From assembly GCF_022024015.1 (NCBI RefSeq), contig NZ_CP091786.1, positions 1,178,001-1,242,000 on the forward strand: DNA of 64,000 nucleotides. Reading direction: 5' to 3'. Below are positions 16,690 to 26,518 of this stretch, piece after piece; position 1 is the stretch's first letter; every line of letters begins with the position of its first letter. The position numbers and the translations under genes were made by a program. The stretch is from Prevotella sp. E9-3. GTDB taxonomy: Bacteria; Bacteroidota; Bacteroidia; Bacteroidales; Bacteroidaceae. Below the pieces are notes generated by a model. It was not told the DNA's origin, searched no databases, and saw only the letters and a program-made list of their open reading frames with translations.

Positions 16690-19600
16690 ATGAAATTAAG
16701 ACATTCAATGATTGGCCTGCTGACGATAATGGTGGCTACTACTGCGCAGGCACAGAGCGAACTTTACCCGAAACATTTTGACCTGGAGCAGGTGACACTG
16801 ACCGATGGACCAATGAAAACGGCAATGGAGTTGAACTTCAAGGTGCTGTTGGCTTATGATGTGGACAGGTTGTTGACACCCTATGTCCGACAGGCCGGTC
16901 TTGCCTCTACTACCGATAGCAGTAGCAAATACTATCAGTGGCTGACCAAACATCCGAATTTTAAAAACTGGGGCGACTCTTCTTTCGACCTCAGCGGACA
17001 TGTCGGGGGACACTATCTTACGGCTCTTGCCCTGGCTTATGCTGCTTGTCATGATGAGGCTGTGAAGGCGCAGTTGAAAGAACGCATGGACTATATGCTC
17101 AGCGTGATGAAAGACTGTCAGGACAAGTTCGATAATAATACACAGGGGCTCTACGGTTTTATTGGAGGTCAGCCTATCAATAGCGATTGGACTTCCCTCT
17201 ATCAGGGAAATATACAGCCCTATAAGAGTCATGGCGGATGGGTACCATTCTACTGTCAGCATAAGATACTTGCCGGTTTGCGCGATGCTTATCTTTATGG
17301 AAACAGTGAAGTTGCCAAAGAACTGTTTCGAAAACTGGCAGACTGGAGTGTGAATGTTGTTGCAAAAGTTTCCGATAGTGATATGGAAAATCTTCTCAAT
17401 ACCGAACATGGAGGTATGAACGAATCGATGCTCGATGCCTATCAGTTGTTTGGTGATGAGAAATACTTGACTGCTGCTAAGAAGTACACGCATAAAACGA
17501 TGCTCAACGGCATGCAGACAATGAATAAGACGTTCCTTGATGGAAAGCACGCCAATACACAGGTGCCAAAGTACATCGGTATGGAACGAATCGGAGAGAC
17601 AGAGCTGGAAAAATCTTCTGCTTCTCAGTATATTAAAGCGGCTGAAAACTTCTGGACCGATGTGGCAGAAAACCGAACCGTATGTATTGGCGGTAATTCG
17701 GTGAACGAGCATTTCCTGGCAGCAGGCAATTCTAATCGCTATATCGACCAGTTAGACGGACCCGAGTCGTGCAATACAAACAACATGCTGAAAATGTCGG
17801 AAATGATGGCCGACCGTACCAATGATGCGAAATATGCCGACTTCTATGAGTATGCCATGTGGAACCATATTCTCTCTACTCAAGACCCGACAACAGGTGG
17901 ATACGTCTATTTCACCACCTTGCGTCCACAGGGCTATCGTATCTATTCACAAGTGAACCAAGGCATGTGGTGTTGTGTGGGAACAGGTATGGAGAACCAT
18001 TCAAAATATGGTCATTTTATCTATACCCACGATGGGACGAATACGCTGTACGTAAACCTTTTTACTGCTTCCAGTCTTGTGAGCGATGATTTCTCAGTTA
18101 CTCAAGAAACAGCATTCCCCTTTGAACCAAAGACTAAGATTACTGTAGGTAAAGCCGGCAGTTATACGATTGCTGTTCGTCATCCAGCATGGGTAGGCAA
18201 GGATTTCGAAGTGTCTGTCAATGCAGAGAAGATACAAGCTGTGACAACGGTAGGTGTAGCCAGCTATGTTGAACTGAACCGCAACTGGCAGGCAGGTGAT
18301 GTGATTACTGTAGAACTGCCTATGTTGCTCAGTTATGTGGAATGTCCTAACTATACTGACTATGTGGCTTTCAGATATGGACCGATTCTCTTAGGTGCTA
18401 ATACTACCAATGGTAGCGAACAACTGCAGAATGAATATGGTGGCGAAGGTAGAATGGACCATGCGCCCGGTTCGATGGCTGCGTCGAAAAACTTACTTTC
18501 TGCTCCGTTGTTGATAGGTGAACGCGCAGAGGTGTTGAAACGTATTGAAGCACAAGACTTGTCGAAACTCACTTTCACTATTGATGCCAGCAGACCGGAA
18601 GTGCAGTCATATACTTGGCAGAAGTTGAACCTTCAGCCTTTCTACCAGATTCATCACGACCGTTATATGTGCTACTGGTATCAGCAAACTGCAGAGAACT
18701 TTGCTAACAGTTCGATGGCTCAGACAGAAGCAGCCAACGAAGCATTACTGGCACGTACGCTCGACTTTGTGGCTCCTGGTGAGCAGCAGAGTGAAGCAGG
18801 ACATGAGTATAACTATTCATCAGACTCAAATATCGGCAGTTACAATGGTGAAAGCTATCGTGATGCTAAGAGTGGCGGATATGTGCAGTACACCTTATTT
18901 AATAATGAAGGAGTAGGCGAGCGTCTTTCCATTATGTGCAGATTCACTACGGCTGATAACGGACGTAAGGCTGAACTGCTGGTGGATGGCGTGAAGATTG
19001 CTGATGTGTCAGTAACCTCAACAGCTAAATGGGTTGAGGCGAATGGATTCTATAATATCGAATATCCTATTCCTGACGAATTGATAAAAGATGCTGAAGG
19101 AAAAGTGAAGACAAAGTTCGTGGTGAGACTTGCTGCAACAAAGGGAACGCTCAATCCTGGATTGTACTATCTTCGACTAATGAAAGATTTCAGTGTTGAG
19201 GCACATGCCTACCAGTTTCGTGCTGCTGACTGGACAACGGGTGATCCGGGACGTATTCCTGCTGGCAATATCACCTATGATACCGAACATAATGTTCTGA
19301 AGGCAAAGGCCACTGGCAATAACAACATAGCATTGTTGCTGAAGTATCAAGATTGTGACTATGATATTGATGCAGCTCAGAAATATCTTGTGGTTCGCGG
19401 GAAAGGTCTGAAAACGACGAGCACCGCTTCCTATCTGTGGTGGCTCAATGGCGCTAACAAGGGGAGTCAGGTGGTTCCAGTAACTAAGAAAAATATTACC
19501 GTAGGCAATGAAGAGCAGCAGCTGATTGCTTGGAATATGTCAACAAGTGGTCTTTATGAGAACTTCTATGGGGAGCGTCCATGTGTCACATTGGGACAGA

Positions 19601-19827
19601 CAATTTTCGGACTAACCTCGTCAAATGACGATGGTACTTGTGAAATATACGATATCAACTTTGCTAAAAGTGTTGATGACTATTTGGTGACTACTCAGGT
19701 GGAACCTCTGCGCCTCTCGTCAATAAAGGAAATGGAAAAAGCCTATACCTTAAAGGGAATGGAACCTTCCGCTAATACAGCCAAGCATGAAGTGGTAGTT
19801 AGGAACGGAAAGAAATTTATTAAATAG
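16690..19827 (+). CDS. Secreted beta-L-arabinofuranosidase, GH146 (GH127-related)
   Basis: A 1,045-residue exported glycosidase that should release beta-L-arabinofuranose from pectin or related glycans. The signal peptide is about 1-21. The (alpha/alpha)6 domain (about 25-500) carries the zinc-cysteine site of this superfamily: Glu359-x-Cys361 in DGPESCNTNN, and Cys428-Cys429 in WCCVGTGMENH, one of which is the nucleophile by analogy with GH127. LNTEHGGMNE is typical of GH146. A DUF4986-like strand block (LSYVECPNYTDYVAFRYGPILLGA) and a DUF6805-like beta domain (about 695-840) follow, then an extra beta domain and a tail ending VVVRNGKKFIK. Third gene of the coaW unit. Confidence 0.9.
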   Translation: MKLRHSMIGLLTIMVATTAQAQSELYPKHFDLEQVTLTDGPMKTAMELNFKVLLAYDVDRLLTPYVRQAGLASTTDSSSKYYQWLTKHPNFKNWGDSSFDLSGHVGGHYLTALALAYAACHDEAVKAQLKERMDYMLSVMKDCQDKFDNNTQGLYGFIGGQPINSDWTSLYQGNIQPYKSHGGWVPFYCQHKILAGLRDAYLYGNSEVAKELFRKLADWSVNVVAKVSDSDMENLLNTEHGGMNESMLDAYQLFGDEKYLTAAKKYTHKTMLNGMQTMNKTFLDGKHANTQVPKYIGMERIGETELEKSSASQYIKAAENFWTDVAENRTVCIGGNSVNEHFLAAGNSNRYIDQLDGPESCNTNNMLKMSEMMADRTNDAKYADFYEYAMWNHILSTQDPTTGGYVYFTTLRPQGYRIYSQVNQGMWCCVGTGMENHSKYGHFIYTHDGTNTLYVNLFTASSLVSDDFSVTQETAFPFEPKTKITVGKAGSYTIAVRHPAWVGKDFEVSVNAEKIQAVTTVGVASYVELNRNWQAGDVITVELPMLLSYVECPNYTDYVAFRYGPILLGANTTNGSEQLQNEYGGEGRMDHAPGSMAASKNLLSAPLLIGERAEVLKRIEAQDLSKLTFTIDASRPEVQSYTWQKLNLQPFYQIHHDRYMCYWYQQTAENFANSSMAQTEAANEALLARTLDFVAPGEQQSEAGHEYNYSSDSNIGSYNGESYRDAKSGGYVQYTLFNNEGVGERLSIMCRFTTADNGRKAELLVDGVKIADVSVTSTAKWVEANGFYNIEYPIPDELIKDAEGKVKTKFVVRLAATKGTLNPGLYYLRLMKDFSVEAHAYQFRAADWTTGDPGRIPAGNITYDTEHNVLKAKATGNNNIALLLKYQDCDYDIDAAQKYLVVRGKGLKTTSTASYLWWLNGANKGSQVVPVTKKNITVGNEEQQLIAWNMSTSGLYENFYGERPCVTLGQTIFGLTSSNDDGTCEIYDINFAKSVDDYLVTTQVEPLRLSSIKEMEKAYTLKGMEPSANTAKHEVVVRNGKKFIK

Positions 19828-19837
19828 TTTAAGTAGT

Positions 19838-20218
19838 ATGTTAAGAAGAGGATGTGCTTTATTGATTGTATTGTTCGTCGCGCTATTGATGGCGATGGTA
19901 GTAACCTGTCCGAAGGCTTCTGATCATAAGGAAGTTCTGAAAACAGTGCTGAAAGATGCTACCGATGAGAAAATTGGAAAAGCGTTGGGCGAAGACCTTT
20001 TCAGTTCGGTGATGAAGGTGGCTGGACAGATGACAGTTGGCACTACTACTGATATGGTAGTGGATCGTTTATTAAGAGTGGATGACTACTATCTGTTTTC
20101 TGTGGGCCGAGTGTTTATAGCTGGGAGGGAGTACACTGTATCGGTGGGCGTACTGAACCATGTGTTCGCTCCCGACAAGGAAGATGTACTTAAACTTGTA
20201 GAAAGATACGGTATTTAG
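19838..20218 (+). CDS. Small membrane-anchored protein, DUF4359-like
   Basis: A 126-residue protein with one N-terminal hydrophobic segment (about 5-24, CALLIVLFVALLMAMVV) that is probably a membrane anchor or uncleaved signal, followed by a soluble domain. The pattern (short anchor, VTCPKASDHKE, then a small alpha/beta region ending VGVLNHVFAPD) resembles DUF4359 proteins, which have no known function. Family assignment is from memory of the pattern and is tentative. It begins 10 nt after GH146 and ends 22 nt before the strong terminator, so it is the last gene of the coaW-protease-GH146 unit. Confidence 0.65.
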   Translation: MLRRGCALLIVLFVALLMAMVVTCPKASDHKEVLKTVLKDATDEKIGKALGEDLFSSVMKVAGQMTVGTTTDMVVDRLLRVDDYYLFSVGRVFIAGREYTVSVGVLNHVFAPDKEDVLKLVERYGI

Positions 20219-20240
20219 GAAATACCCATATAGATATAAA

Positions 20241-20283
20241 ACAACGGAATCAAGTTGAATGAACTTGATTCCGTTGTTTTTAT
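20241..20283. terminator. Strong bidirectional intrinsic terminator between convergent units
   Basis: A perfect 16-bp stem, acaacggaatcaagtt (20241-20256) with 20262-20277 and a 5-nt loop, followed by a T run on the plus strand. It ends the coaW unit and, read the other way, lies directly after the cvfB stop codon. Confidence 0.9.
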
Positions 20284-21143
20284 ACGAGTTTGATTCCTTC
20301 GTCTGAAATAGTGATGAGTCTTCGACGGTACAAATCGCCAATGGCTTTTTTATAGGCCTTTTTCGATACTTTAAAACGATCGGCAATCAGTTCAGCCGGA
20401 CTCTTGTCGCCCAAATCGCAGTGACCATCATTCTCGTAAAGGTAGCGAAGAAGCACCTCGGCAAAGTCGAGCGTATGCTGATGTCCTGTAGGTTGTAGGG
20501 TGAGGTCAACCTTACCGTCTTGGCGAACATGATCTACATAGGCGGTAAGCCGGTTGCCTGTGAATAGTGGCTGGAATATCTGGTTGTCATAAAGCTGACC
20601 CTGGAACTTGTTGTTGATAATGACTTTAAAGCCCAAATCAGTTTTCTGCCATACAAGACAATCAACGCTGTCGCCATGCTTCAGTGTATGAACTTCTGAT
20701 TCGTTCTGTTCTCCTTCTGTTGACTCTGAAGTAAAAAGATACTTCTCGACCTTGGCGGTTGCCATCAAACGATGAGTCTCTTCGTCTTCTTTTACATAGA
20801 CAATGTAGTGTTTGCCTGTCTGCATTCGTTGCTTCTGTTCGCGGAACGGGCAGAAAAGGTCTTTCATGGGGCCCCATTTCAGAAAAGCACCATACTGGTT
20901 GGTCCATGCTACTTCCAAATAGGCAAAGTCGCCTACTTTGGCTAACGGTGCTTCTGTGGTTGCTACGATGCGCTCGTCCTGATCCAGATAGATGAATACG
21001 GTCAGTTCATCACCGATGTGCATCTGTGGGGTAGTGTAACGCTTCGGCAGTAGTACTTCGCCTTCATCGCCGCCGTCAAGATAGAGTCCGAAGTCAACGC
21101 GCTTAACAATTTTCAGTGTATTATAATCTCCTAATTTTAACAT
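20280..21143 (-). CDS. cvfB: S1-domain RNA-binding protein, CvfB family
   Basis: A 287-residue protein with several S1-like OB folds (about 1-70, 70-135 and 150-220: for example [36 protein letters not shown]) and a C-terminal winged-helix ([28 protein letters not shown]). This order is that of CvfB/YitL, described in Staphylococcus as a virulence regulator that binds RNA. In Bacteroidota its target is not known. The start overlaps the end of the LolD-type ATPase gene by 7 nt, indicating translational coupling. It ends at the bidirectional terminator. Confidence 0.88.
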   Translation of the reverse strand: MLKLGDYNTLKIVKRVDFGLYLDGGDEGEVLLPKRYTTPQMHIGDELTVFIYLDQDERIVATTEAPLAKVGDFAYLEVAWTNQYGAFLKWGPMKDLFCPFREQKQRMQTGKHYIVYVKEDEETHRLMATAKVEKYLFTSESTEGEQNESEVHTLKHGDSVDCLVWQKTDLGFKVIINNKFQGQLYDNQIFQPLFTGNRLTAYVDHVRQDGKVDLTLQPTGHQHTLDFAEVLLRYLYENDGHCDLGDKSPAELIADRFKVSKKAYKKAIGDLYRRRLITISDEGIKLV

Positions 21144-21871
21144 GTCTTCCTCCCTTCTTCTTCTGAAACTACATTTGCTACGTCTTCTATAGAAGTCCCA
21201 TCAAGGACCGTATGAGGGGGCACTTGCAGTAGTCCGTCTTTCATGTGGATAGTGCGGTCGGTTAGTGTAGCAAGTTCTTCATCATGGGTCACAATAATGA
21301 ACGTCTGTCCAAACTTGTCTCTAAGGTCAAAAAACAACTGGTGCAGTTCCTGCTTGTTTTTTGTGTCAAGAGAGCCACTGGGTTCATCGGCAAGAATTAC
21401 GGCAGGATTGTTAACTAATGCACGAGCAACTGCTACACGCTGTTTCTCACCGCCTGAAAGTTCAGCAGGTTTGTGGTGGGCGCGGTCAGATAGTCCCATG
21501 AACTGCAACAACTCCTCGGCCCGTTCTTTTGCTTCCTTTTTGGAACGACCAGCTATATAAGCAGGAATCATAATATTCTCAAGAGCTGTAAACTCAGGTA
21601 ACAACTGATGAAACTGGAACACAAAGCCCAAATGACGGTTGCGGAAATCGCTGAGCTGTTTTTGTGAAAGGGTCGTTACATCAATGGAGTCAATATATAC
21701 TGAGCCGCTGTCAGGTCGGTCAAGGGTACCAATGATTTGTAAAAGTGTTGTCTTACCAGCACCACTGGGGCCAACGATGCTCACCACTTCTCCTTTTTGG
21801 ATAGTGAGATCGATGCCTTTCAATACCTGCAGTGAACCAAAGCTTTTGGTGATATTTTTTATTTCTATCAT
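21137..21871 (-). CDS. lolD: ABC transporter ATP-binding protein, LolD/MacB type
   Basis: A 244-residue ATPase. Walker [10 protein letters not shown] (34-42), signature [15 protein letters not shown], Walker [14 protein letters not shown] and the switch His in [10 protein letters not shown] are complete. The [18 protein letters not shown] and [20 protein letters not shown] segments match the LolD/MacB/FtsE branch, so it likely powers lipoprotein release from the inner membrane or a related exporter. No LolC/E-type permease lies beside it. Its gene is between an antiporter gene (29-nt gap) and cvfB (7-nt overlap). Confidence 0.85.
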   Translation of the reverse strand: MIEIKNITKSFGSLQVLKGIDLTIQKGEVVSIVGPSGAGKTTLLQIIGTLDRPDSGSVYIDSIDVTTLSQKQLSDFRNRHLGFVFQFHQLLPEFTALENIMIPAYIAGRSKKEAKERAEELLQFMGLSDRAHHKPAELSGGEKQRVAVARALVNNPAVILADEPSGSLDTKNKQELHQLFFDLRDKFGQTFIIVTHDEELATLTDRTIHMKDGLLQVPPHTVLDGTSIEDVANVVSEEEGRKTC

Positions 21872-21900
21872 GATGACTTCTCAAAAAATATAGGTCTATT

Positions 21901-24030
21901 TTACATTGCTTTTTTGTGAATCCAATGAGAAATAGTATCGTAGATACTGTTTTCTTCATGGTGTTGAGCCTCAGTGAAACTCATCCTGTCTTCCTTCTGA
22001 TCGCCATATTGGTCAGGGAACACTATCATGAGGTTTGTACCAGAGAAATATTCTGTCAGCTCGTCAGGAAGACGATCAATAGCATTCTTGTAACTGATTG
22101 TGCCTTTACGGGCTGTCACCACTACAAACAGATGGTCCTTTTCTATTCCAGCAGCCAATTTAGGCAGCTCGTTCCAATGTCCCATCAATTTGTATTCGCC
22201 TCTAACACTTGGATGTCCGTTGTTGATAAATTGTCTGATGGGGTCGAGTGATTCTTGTCTGCCATGGAAAAGAATGCGGCAATCCAGTTGCTCGGCAAAA
22301 CGGCAGAGGCGCTCTAGCCAGCGATGGAAGCCAGGCTCAAACTCTGCCCTCGATGGTACTGCAACTTGAATGAGCCGTAGCGTAGAAAGGGGCTGCTCAA
22401 AACGAACTAAGAATATCTGTCGGTTTAAACCATTGTACAAACTTTGGATGAACTCACCCCAGAATTTCTGTGACACATCCTTATGTACGTGCATACCCAT
22501 TACAACTTCTGAACATCCGTATTCACGGAAAGCGTGCTTGATGCCGTTGGCAATGTTGGATGCCAAACGCACCTGAGTCTGCATTTGTATTTCAGAAGCA
22601 CTGGCCTGTTGCTGAAGACTCTCCAAAAGTCGGAGACCTTCTTCGCGTGCCTTCAGACTGTCTTGGTCGTCATATACAACATTGAGCGCCACTAACTCGC
22701 GGTTCAACTTCTGGTTGCGAATTAGTGTGGCCAAATAGACCAACTGAGGAGCAATCTCAGGGTATTTTACACAGAGAAGTATTTTCTCGTCGTCTTTCTC
22801 CTGAGTGTGGTTTGACTGCAAATTAACCCGTTCACGGAACACAATTTGAAGAGCTGCTTTCTGTGTCATCATTGTTGATATCAGGCATGTCACTAATATC
22901 ATAATGATAACGCCGTTCAACATCTGATTATCGACCAACATTAATCCAGGTTCTACTTCCAGACGCATACCTACCATTACCATTGCAATGGCACCGGCAG
23001 CATGGGCCGAAGTAAGTCCGAACATCATGTGGCCTTCAGCTTTAGGTAAACGAAACAATAGGCTCGACAGATAGGCTGCTACAGCTTTTCCAAATGTTCC
23101 GAAAAAAACAATGAGTAAAACAATCCACCACATCTCTGGACCGTCCATCAGCGTTTTGAGGTTGATGAGCATTCCTACACCAATCAGAAAATAAGGAATA
23201 AAGATTGCGTTGCCAATGAACTCGATGCGGTTCATAAGCGGAGAAACATGGGGGATGTATCTGTTCAAAATCAATCCGGAGAAGAAAGCACCGAAAATGC
23301 CTTCCAAACCGATGGCTGCTGAAAGGGCTGCGCTAAGGAACATGACCGACATGACAAAGATATACTGCATGACAGCATCACTGTATCGGCGCAGGAAATA
23401 GCGTGCCAATCGTGGTATTATTAATAGACTTCCAACTATGAAAATAGCCAGTTTCGTTGCAAAAAATACCCAAAATAGAATACCGCTGTTCTCACTGAAC
23501 GTTGCCGCCAGCCCCGCCAGCATCACCAACGACATGAATAGTGAGATCATGGATGACCCTACACTTAGCATTACACTTGAATTGCGATGCAAACCGTAAC
23601 GACCCACCAATGGATAGGCTATCAGTGTATTTGAGGCCATGATGCAACCTAAGAGAAATGAAGCCTTACTACTATACCCCAATAAGGTGATAGACATGAT
23701 ATAAGTGAGGGTAAGAGGTACCAAGCAAGTGAGCAGACCGAAAATGATAAACTGTCGGGAATTTTTCTTTACACTCTCCATATCCATCTCCAGTCCGGCC
23801 AAGAACATAATGTAATATAGACCTACGCGACCGAATAGCTCGAAAGATTCGTCACGATCCAAAATGTTTAGGCCGTGCTGACCCACCAACACGCCTGCCA
23901 ATACCATACCGATGATGTGAGGAATACGCAGCTTGCTCATGATGATAGGAGCAAACAGGATAATCAAAAGCACCACGAAAAAGATAAGCGTGGGGTCGCT
24001 AATATGAAGATATGAGGATAAATCGGTCAT
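21901..24030 (-). CDS. CPA2-family cation:proton antiporter with C-terminal USP-like domain
   Basis: A 709-residue inner-membrane protein. About 12 hydrophobic segments cover residues 15-400, with the exchanger signatures GMVLAGVLVGQHGLNIL, FLAGLEMDM and LTSAHAAGAIAMVMVG. The cytoplasmic part (about 415-690) looks like one or two universal-stress-protein domains (LLCVKYPEIAPQLVYLA; EVVMGMHVH). This matches bacterial Na+/H+ or K+/H+ exchangers of CPA2; the ion is not predictable here. First gene of a unit with lolD and cvfB. A -7 box ends only 8 nt before the ATG, suggesting a nearly leaderless mRNA. Confidence 0.9.
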   Translation of the reverse strand: MTDLSSYLHISDPTLIFFVVLLIILFAPIIMSKLRIPHIIGMVLAGVLVGQHGLNILDRDESFELFGRVGLYYIMFLAGLEMDMESVKKNSRQFIIFGLLTCLVPLTLTYIMSITLLGYSSKASFLLGCIMASNTLIAYPLVGRYGLHRNSSVMLSVGSSMISLFMSLVMLAGLAATFSENSGILFWVFFATKLAIFIVGSLLIIPRLARYFLRRYSDAVMQYIFVMSVMFLSAALSAAIGLEGIFGAFFSGLILNRYIPHVSPLMNRIEFIGNAIFIPYFLIGVGMLINLKTLMDGPEMWWIVLLIVFFGTFGKAVAAYLSSLLFRLPKAEGHMMFGLTSAHAAGAIAMVMVGMRLEVEPGLMLVDNQMLNGVIIMILVTCLISTMMTQKAALQIVFRERVNLQSNHTQEKDDEKILLCVKYPEIAPQLVYLATLIRNQKLNRELVALNVVYDDQDSLKAREEGLRLLESLQQQASASEIQMQTQVRLASNIANGIKHAFREYGCSEVVMGMHVHKDVSQKFWGEFIQSLYNGLNRQIFLVRFEQPLSTLRLIQVAVPSRAEFEPGFHRWLERLCRFAEQLDCRILFHGRQESLDPIRQFINNGHPSVRGEYKLMGHWNELPKLAAGIEKDHLFVVVTARKGTISYKNAIDRLPDELTEYFSGTNLMIVFPDQYGDQKEDRMSFTEAQHHEENSIYDTISHWIHKKAM

Positions 24031-24038
24031 TTCAGGTG

Positions 24039-24046
24039 CAAAGTTA
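24039..24046 (-). promoter_or_regulatory. Promoter -7 box of the antiporter unit, 8 nt from the start codon
   Basis: TAACTTTG followed by C on the minus strand, with exactly 8 nt between it and the ATG at 24028-24030. No good -33 element. Confidence 0.6.
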
Positions 24047-24121
24047 TTAAAAAGTTCATAAATATTGGCTTGTTTTGTTAGTAATTTTTGTTTTTCCTTA
24101 TGTTATGTCATTTTTTCTTTG

Positions 24122-24129
24122 TAATTTTG
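24122..24129 (+). promoter_or_regulatory. Promoter -7 box of asd
   Basis: TAATTTTG followed by C, 38 nt before the asd ATG. The -33 region is only T-rich. Confidence 0.65.
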
Positions 24130-24167
24130 CACCCTAAAGTTAGTAAAACCCCTAAAAAAGTAACAAA

Positions 24168-25181
24168 ATGAAAGTAGCAATCGTAGGTGCGAGCGGAGCC
24201 GTAGGACAAGAATTCCTGCGCATTCTCGCTGAGAGAAATTTCCCCATGGATGAACTTCTGTTGTTTGGATCAGAGCGTAGTGCTGGTCGAAAATACAACT
24301 TCAAGGGTAAGGACATCGAGGTGAAACTGCTGAAGCATGGCGATGATTTCAAGGATGTCGATATAGTGTTCACAAGTGCTGGAGCAGGAACTTCAAAAGA
24401 GTTCGCTGAGGATATCACAAAATTCGGCGCTGTGATGATTGACAACTCGAGTGCTTTCCGTATGGACGATGATGTGCCCTTGGTGGTGCCTGAATGCAAT
24501 GCTGAGGATGCTTTGAAACGTCCCCGTGGCATTATTGCCAACCCTAACTGTACCACCATTATGATGGTAGTCGTACTGCAGCCTTTGGAGAATATTTCAC
24601 ATATCAAGCGTATCCATGTTTCAAGCTATCAAAGTGCCAGCGGAGCTGGTGCTGCTGCTATGGCTGAACTGGAGCAGCAGTATAAGGAAATTGTTGAGAC
24701 TGGCGAGGTGAAGACTGTAAAGAAGTTCCCCCACCAGCTGGCTTATAACGTGATTCCTCAAATCGATGTGTTCCAGCCTAATGGCTATACAAAGGAAGAA
24801 ATGAAGATGTACAATGAAACGCGTAAGATTATGCATACCGATGCACGCTGTTCGGCAATGTGTGTACGTGTAAGTTCATTGCGCAGCCATTCAGAGAGTG
24901 TATGGATTGAAACTGAAAAGCCGATCTCTGTTGAGGAGGCTCAGAAGGCCATAGCAGCTGCACCTGGCTGTACGCTCGTGGATGACCCTGCCACTCTTAC
25001 ATATCCTATGCCAAAGGACACAGCGGGTAAGGATGATGTGTTCGTTGGTCGTGTACGTAAGGATTTGGCCGATGATAACGGACTGACTTTCTGGCTTTCG
25101 GGTGATCAGATTCGTAAGGGCGCTGCCTTGAATGCTGTTCAGATTGCAGAATATCTGATTAAGGTCGGAAATGTAGGATAA
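24168..25181 (+). CDS. asd: Aspartate-semialdehyde dehydrogenase
   Basis: Reduces aspartyl phosphate to aspartate semialdehyde, the branch point to lysine/diaminopimelate, threonine and methionine (337 residues, normal size). The NADP loop is [12 protein letters not shown] (6-17), the catalytic Cys128 is in ANPNCTT, and the substrate-binding part includes [16 protein letters not shown] and [13 protein letters not shown], with the catalytic His in the latter. The protein begins [10 protein letters not shown], the standard N-terminus. It is a single-gene unit: own promoter and a terminator directly after it. Confidence 0.97.
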   Translation: MKVAIVGASGAVGQEFLRILAERNFPMDELLLFGSERSAGRKYNFKGKDIEVKLLKHGDDFKDVDIVFTSAGAGTSKEFAEDITKFGAVMIDNSSAFRMDDDVPLVVPECNAEDALKRPRGIIANPNCTTIMMVVVLQPLENISHIKRIHVSSYQSASGAGAAAMAELEQQYKEIVETGEVKTVKKFPHQLAYNVIPQIDVFQPNGYTKEEMKMYNETRKIMHTDARCSAMCVRVSSLRSHSESVWIETEKPISVEEAQKAIAAAPGCTLVDDPATLTYPMPKDTAGKDDVFVGRVRKDLADDNGLTFWLSGDQIRKGAALNAVQIAEYLIKVGNVG

Positions 25182-25207
25182 AGCAACAAGGAAAGAAAAA
25201 TATTTTT

Positions 25208-25236
25208 AAAAAGGCTGACTAGTTCAGCCTTTTTTT
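25208..25236 (+). terminator. Terminator of asd, abutting the next promoter
   Basis: Stem aaggctga (25211-25218) with tcagcctt (25224-25231), 5-nt loop, followed by a T tract. The T tract runs straight into the -7 box of the GH43 promoter. Confidence 0.85.
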
Positions 25237-25237
25237 G

Positions 25238-25245
25238 TATCTTTG
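25238..25245 (+). promoter_or_regulatory. Promoter -7 box of the GH43 gene
   Basis: TATCTTTG followed by C, directly after the asd terminator T run and 28 nt before the chosen ATG at 25274. It shows that an upstream in-frame start near 25235 cannot be used from this promoter. Confidence 0.75.
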
Positions 25246-25273
25246 CACCACTTATCTATTTTATTACTACAAA

Positions 25274-26338
25274 ATGACAAAAAAACTGTTTTTAATGGCC
25301 GTGCTGTTTTCGCTTCTTGGCCCCTTAGCCACTTATGCGCAGAACTATACAAAGTATCTGTTCGTGTATTTTCCGTCTAACGACAATGAGAATATCTACT
25401 ACGCCTTGAGTGATATTAGTGATCCTTTCAAGTTTGTTCCCATGAACAATGGAAAAATGGTTGTTAGTGCCGATACCATTGCTCTGAAGAAAGGTGTTCG
25501 CGATCCTCATGTGCTTCGTGGCAAGGATGGGTGGTTCTATATGGTAAACACCGATATGCGTTGCGCTGAAGGATGGGCTAGTAATCGTGGTATGGTGCTA
25601 ATGCGCTCGAAAGACTTGGTGAACTGGCAGCATTCAACTGTTCATTTCCCTGAGAAGTATAAAGGAACAAATTTTGCTAATGTAACCCGTGTGTGGGCTC
25701 CGGAAACGATCTGGGATCCAAAAGCAAAGAAATATCTTGTGTATTTCTCTCTGCTGACCAATGATGGTACAATTCCTTATGATAAAGTGTACTATTGCTA
25801 TGCCAATAAGGACTTTACTGATTTGGAAGGTGAACCTACTTATTTTTATGATCGCGGTTCGGCTACCATCGATATGGACATCGTGTTCAATGAGAAAGAT
25901 AAGTTGTACCATGCTTTCTATAAGAACGAAGGCGAAGGTGGAATCTGTAAGGTTACTGCAAAATCGCTGACCCCAAAGAAGAATGCTGCTCCAGGTTCGC
26001 AGTGGAGTGCTCCTAGCGGTAAGTTGCAGCAGACACGTGTAGCCGTTGAAGGTGCTGGCGTTTGGCCGCTGATTAACGCTGACGGATCCTGCAAGAATCC
26101 TGAAAAATGGATTTTGATGTACGATTGCTACGGTTCTGGTTACTATCAGTTCTGTGAGACTACTGATTTGACTAGCTTTACACTTCGAGCACAGACCAAT
26201 ACCAGTGGTATGTTTACTCCTCGTCACGGTACGGTATTGCCTGTTACCGATGAAGAAGTGGCTACCATTGAGAAACTGTTGAAAGAACGTAATTGCTGTG
26301 GACAATATTGCGGCGGTAAATGTTGCAGTGACAAATAA
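25274..26338 (+). CDS. Secreted glycoside hydrolase family 43 protein with Cys-rich C-terminus
   Basis: A 354-residue exported protein with the five-bladed beta-propeller signs of GH43 (arabinosidase/xylosidase clan): RDPHVL with catalytic base Asp77, WAPETIWD, IDMDIV with pKa-modulating Asp202, and YKNEGEGG with acid Glu219. The start at 25274 (MTKKLFLMAVLF) gives a clean signal peptide of about 20 residues; an upstream start would lie on the promoter. The C-terminus is unusual: NCCGQYCGGKCCSDK has five Cys in about 15 residues, unlike normal GH43 ends, suggesting metal binding or disulfides. Specificity unknown; arabinan-related by context. Confidence 0.85.
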   Translation: MTKKLFLMAVLFSLLGPLATYAQNYTKYLFVYFPSNDNENIYYALSDISDPFKFVPMNNGKMVVSADTIALKKGVRDPHVLRGKDGWFYMVNTDMRCAEGWASNRGMVLMRSKDLVNWQHSTVHFPEKYKGTNFANVTRVWAPETIWDPKAKKYLVYFSLLTNDGTIPYDKVYYCYANKDFTDLEGEPTYFYDRGSATIDMDIVFNEKDKLYHAFYKNEGEGGICKVTAKSLTPKKNAAPGSQWSAPSGKLQQTRVAVEGAGVWPLINADGSCKNPEKWILMYDCYGSGYYQFCETTDLTSFTLRAQTNTSGMFTPRHGTVLPVTDEEVATIEKLLKERNCCGQYCGGKCCSDK

Positions 26339-26377
26339 ATTACTCGAGATATACTTAGACTAAGTGTAACTTTCATT

Positions 26378-26416
26378 AAATGGTCTTCTTCCCATATGGA
26401 TGAAGGCCATTTTTTG
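26378..26416 (+). terminator. Terminator of the GH43 gene
   Basis: Stem aaatggtcttc (26378-26388) with gaaggccattt (26402-26412), with one G-U pair and a 13-nt loop, followed by Ts. Confidence 0.8.
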
Positions 26417-26486
26417 TTGTAGAAAATTTATTCTGTTTTGTGACAAAAAAGGAAATAAAACTTTCGTTTTTGAGCGCGACTTTTCG

Positions 26487-26494
26487 TACCTTTG
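26487..26494 (+). promoter_or_regulatory. Promoter -7 box of dnaX
   Basis: TACCTTTG 24 nt before the dnaX ATG at 26519; a TTTCG sequence about 20 nt upstream may be the -33 element. Confidence 0.65.
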
Positions 26495-26518
26495 TGCCAT
26501 AAAACTAAAAACAAGAAA

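Noticed and set aside
25235..25273. Upstream start for the GH43 protein adding 13 residues
   Set aside because: This segment contains the -7 box of the gene's own promoter, and the signal peptide is clean only from 25274.
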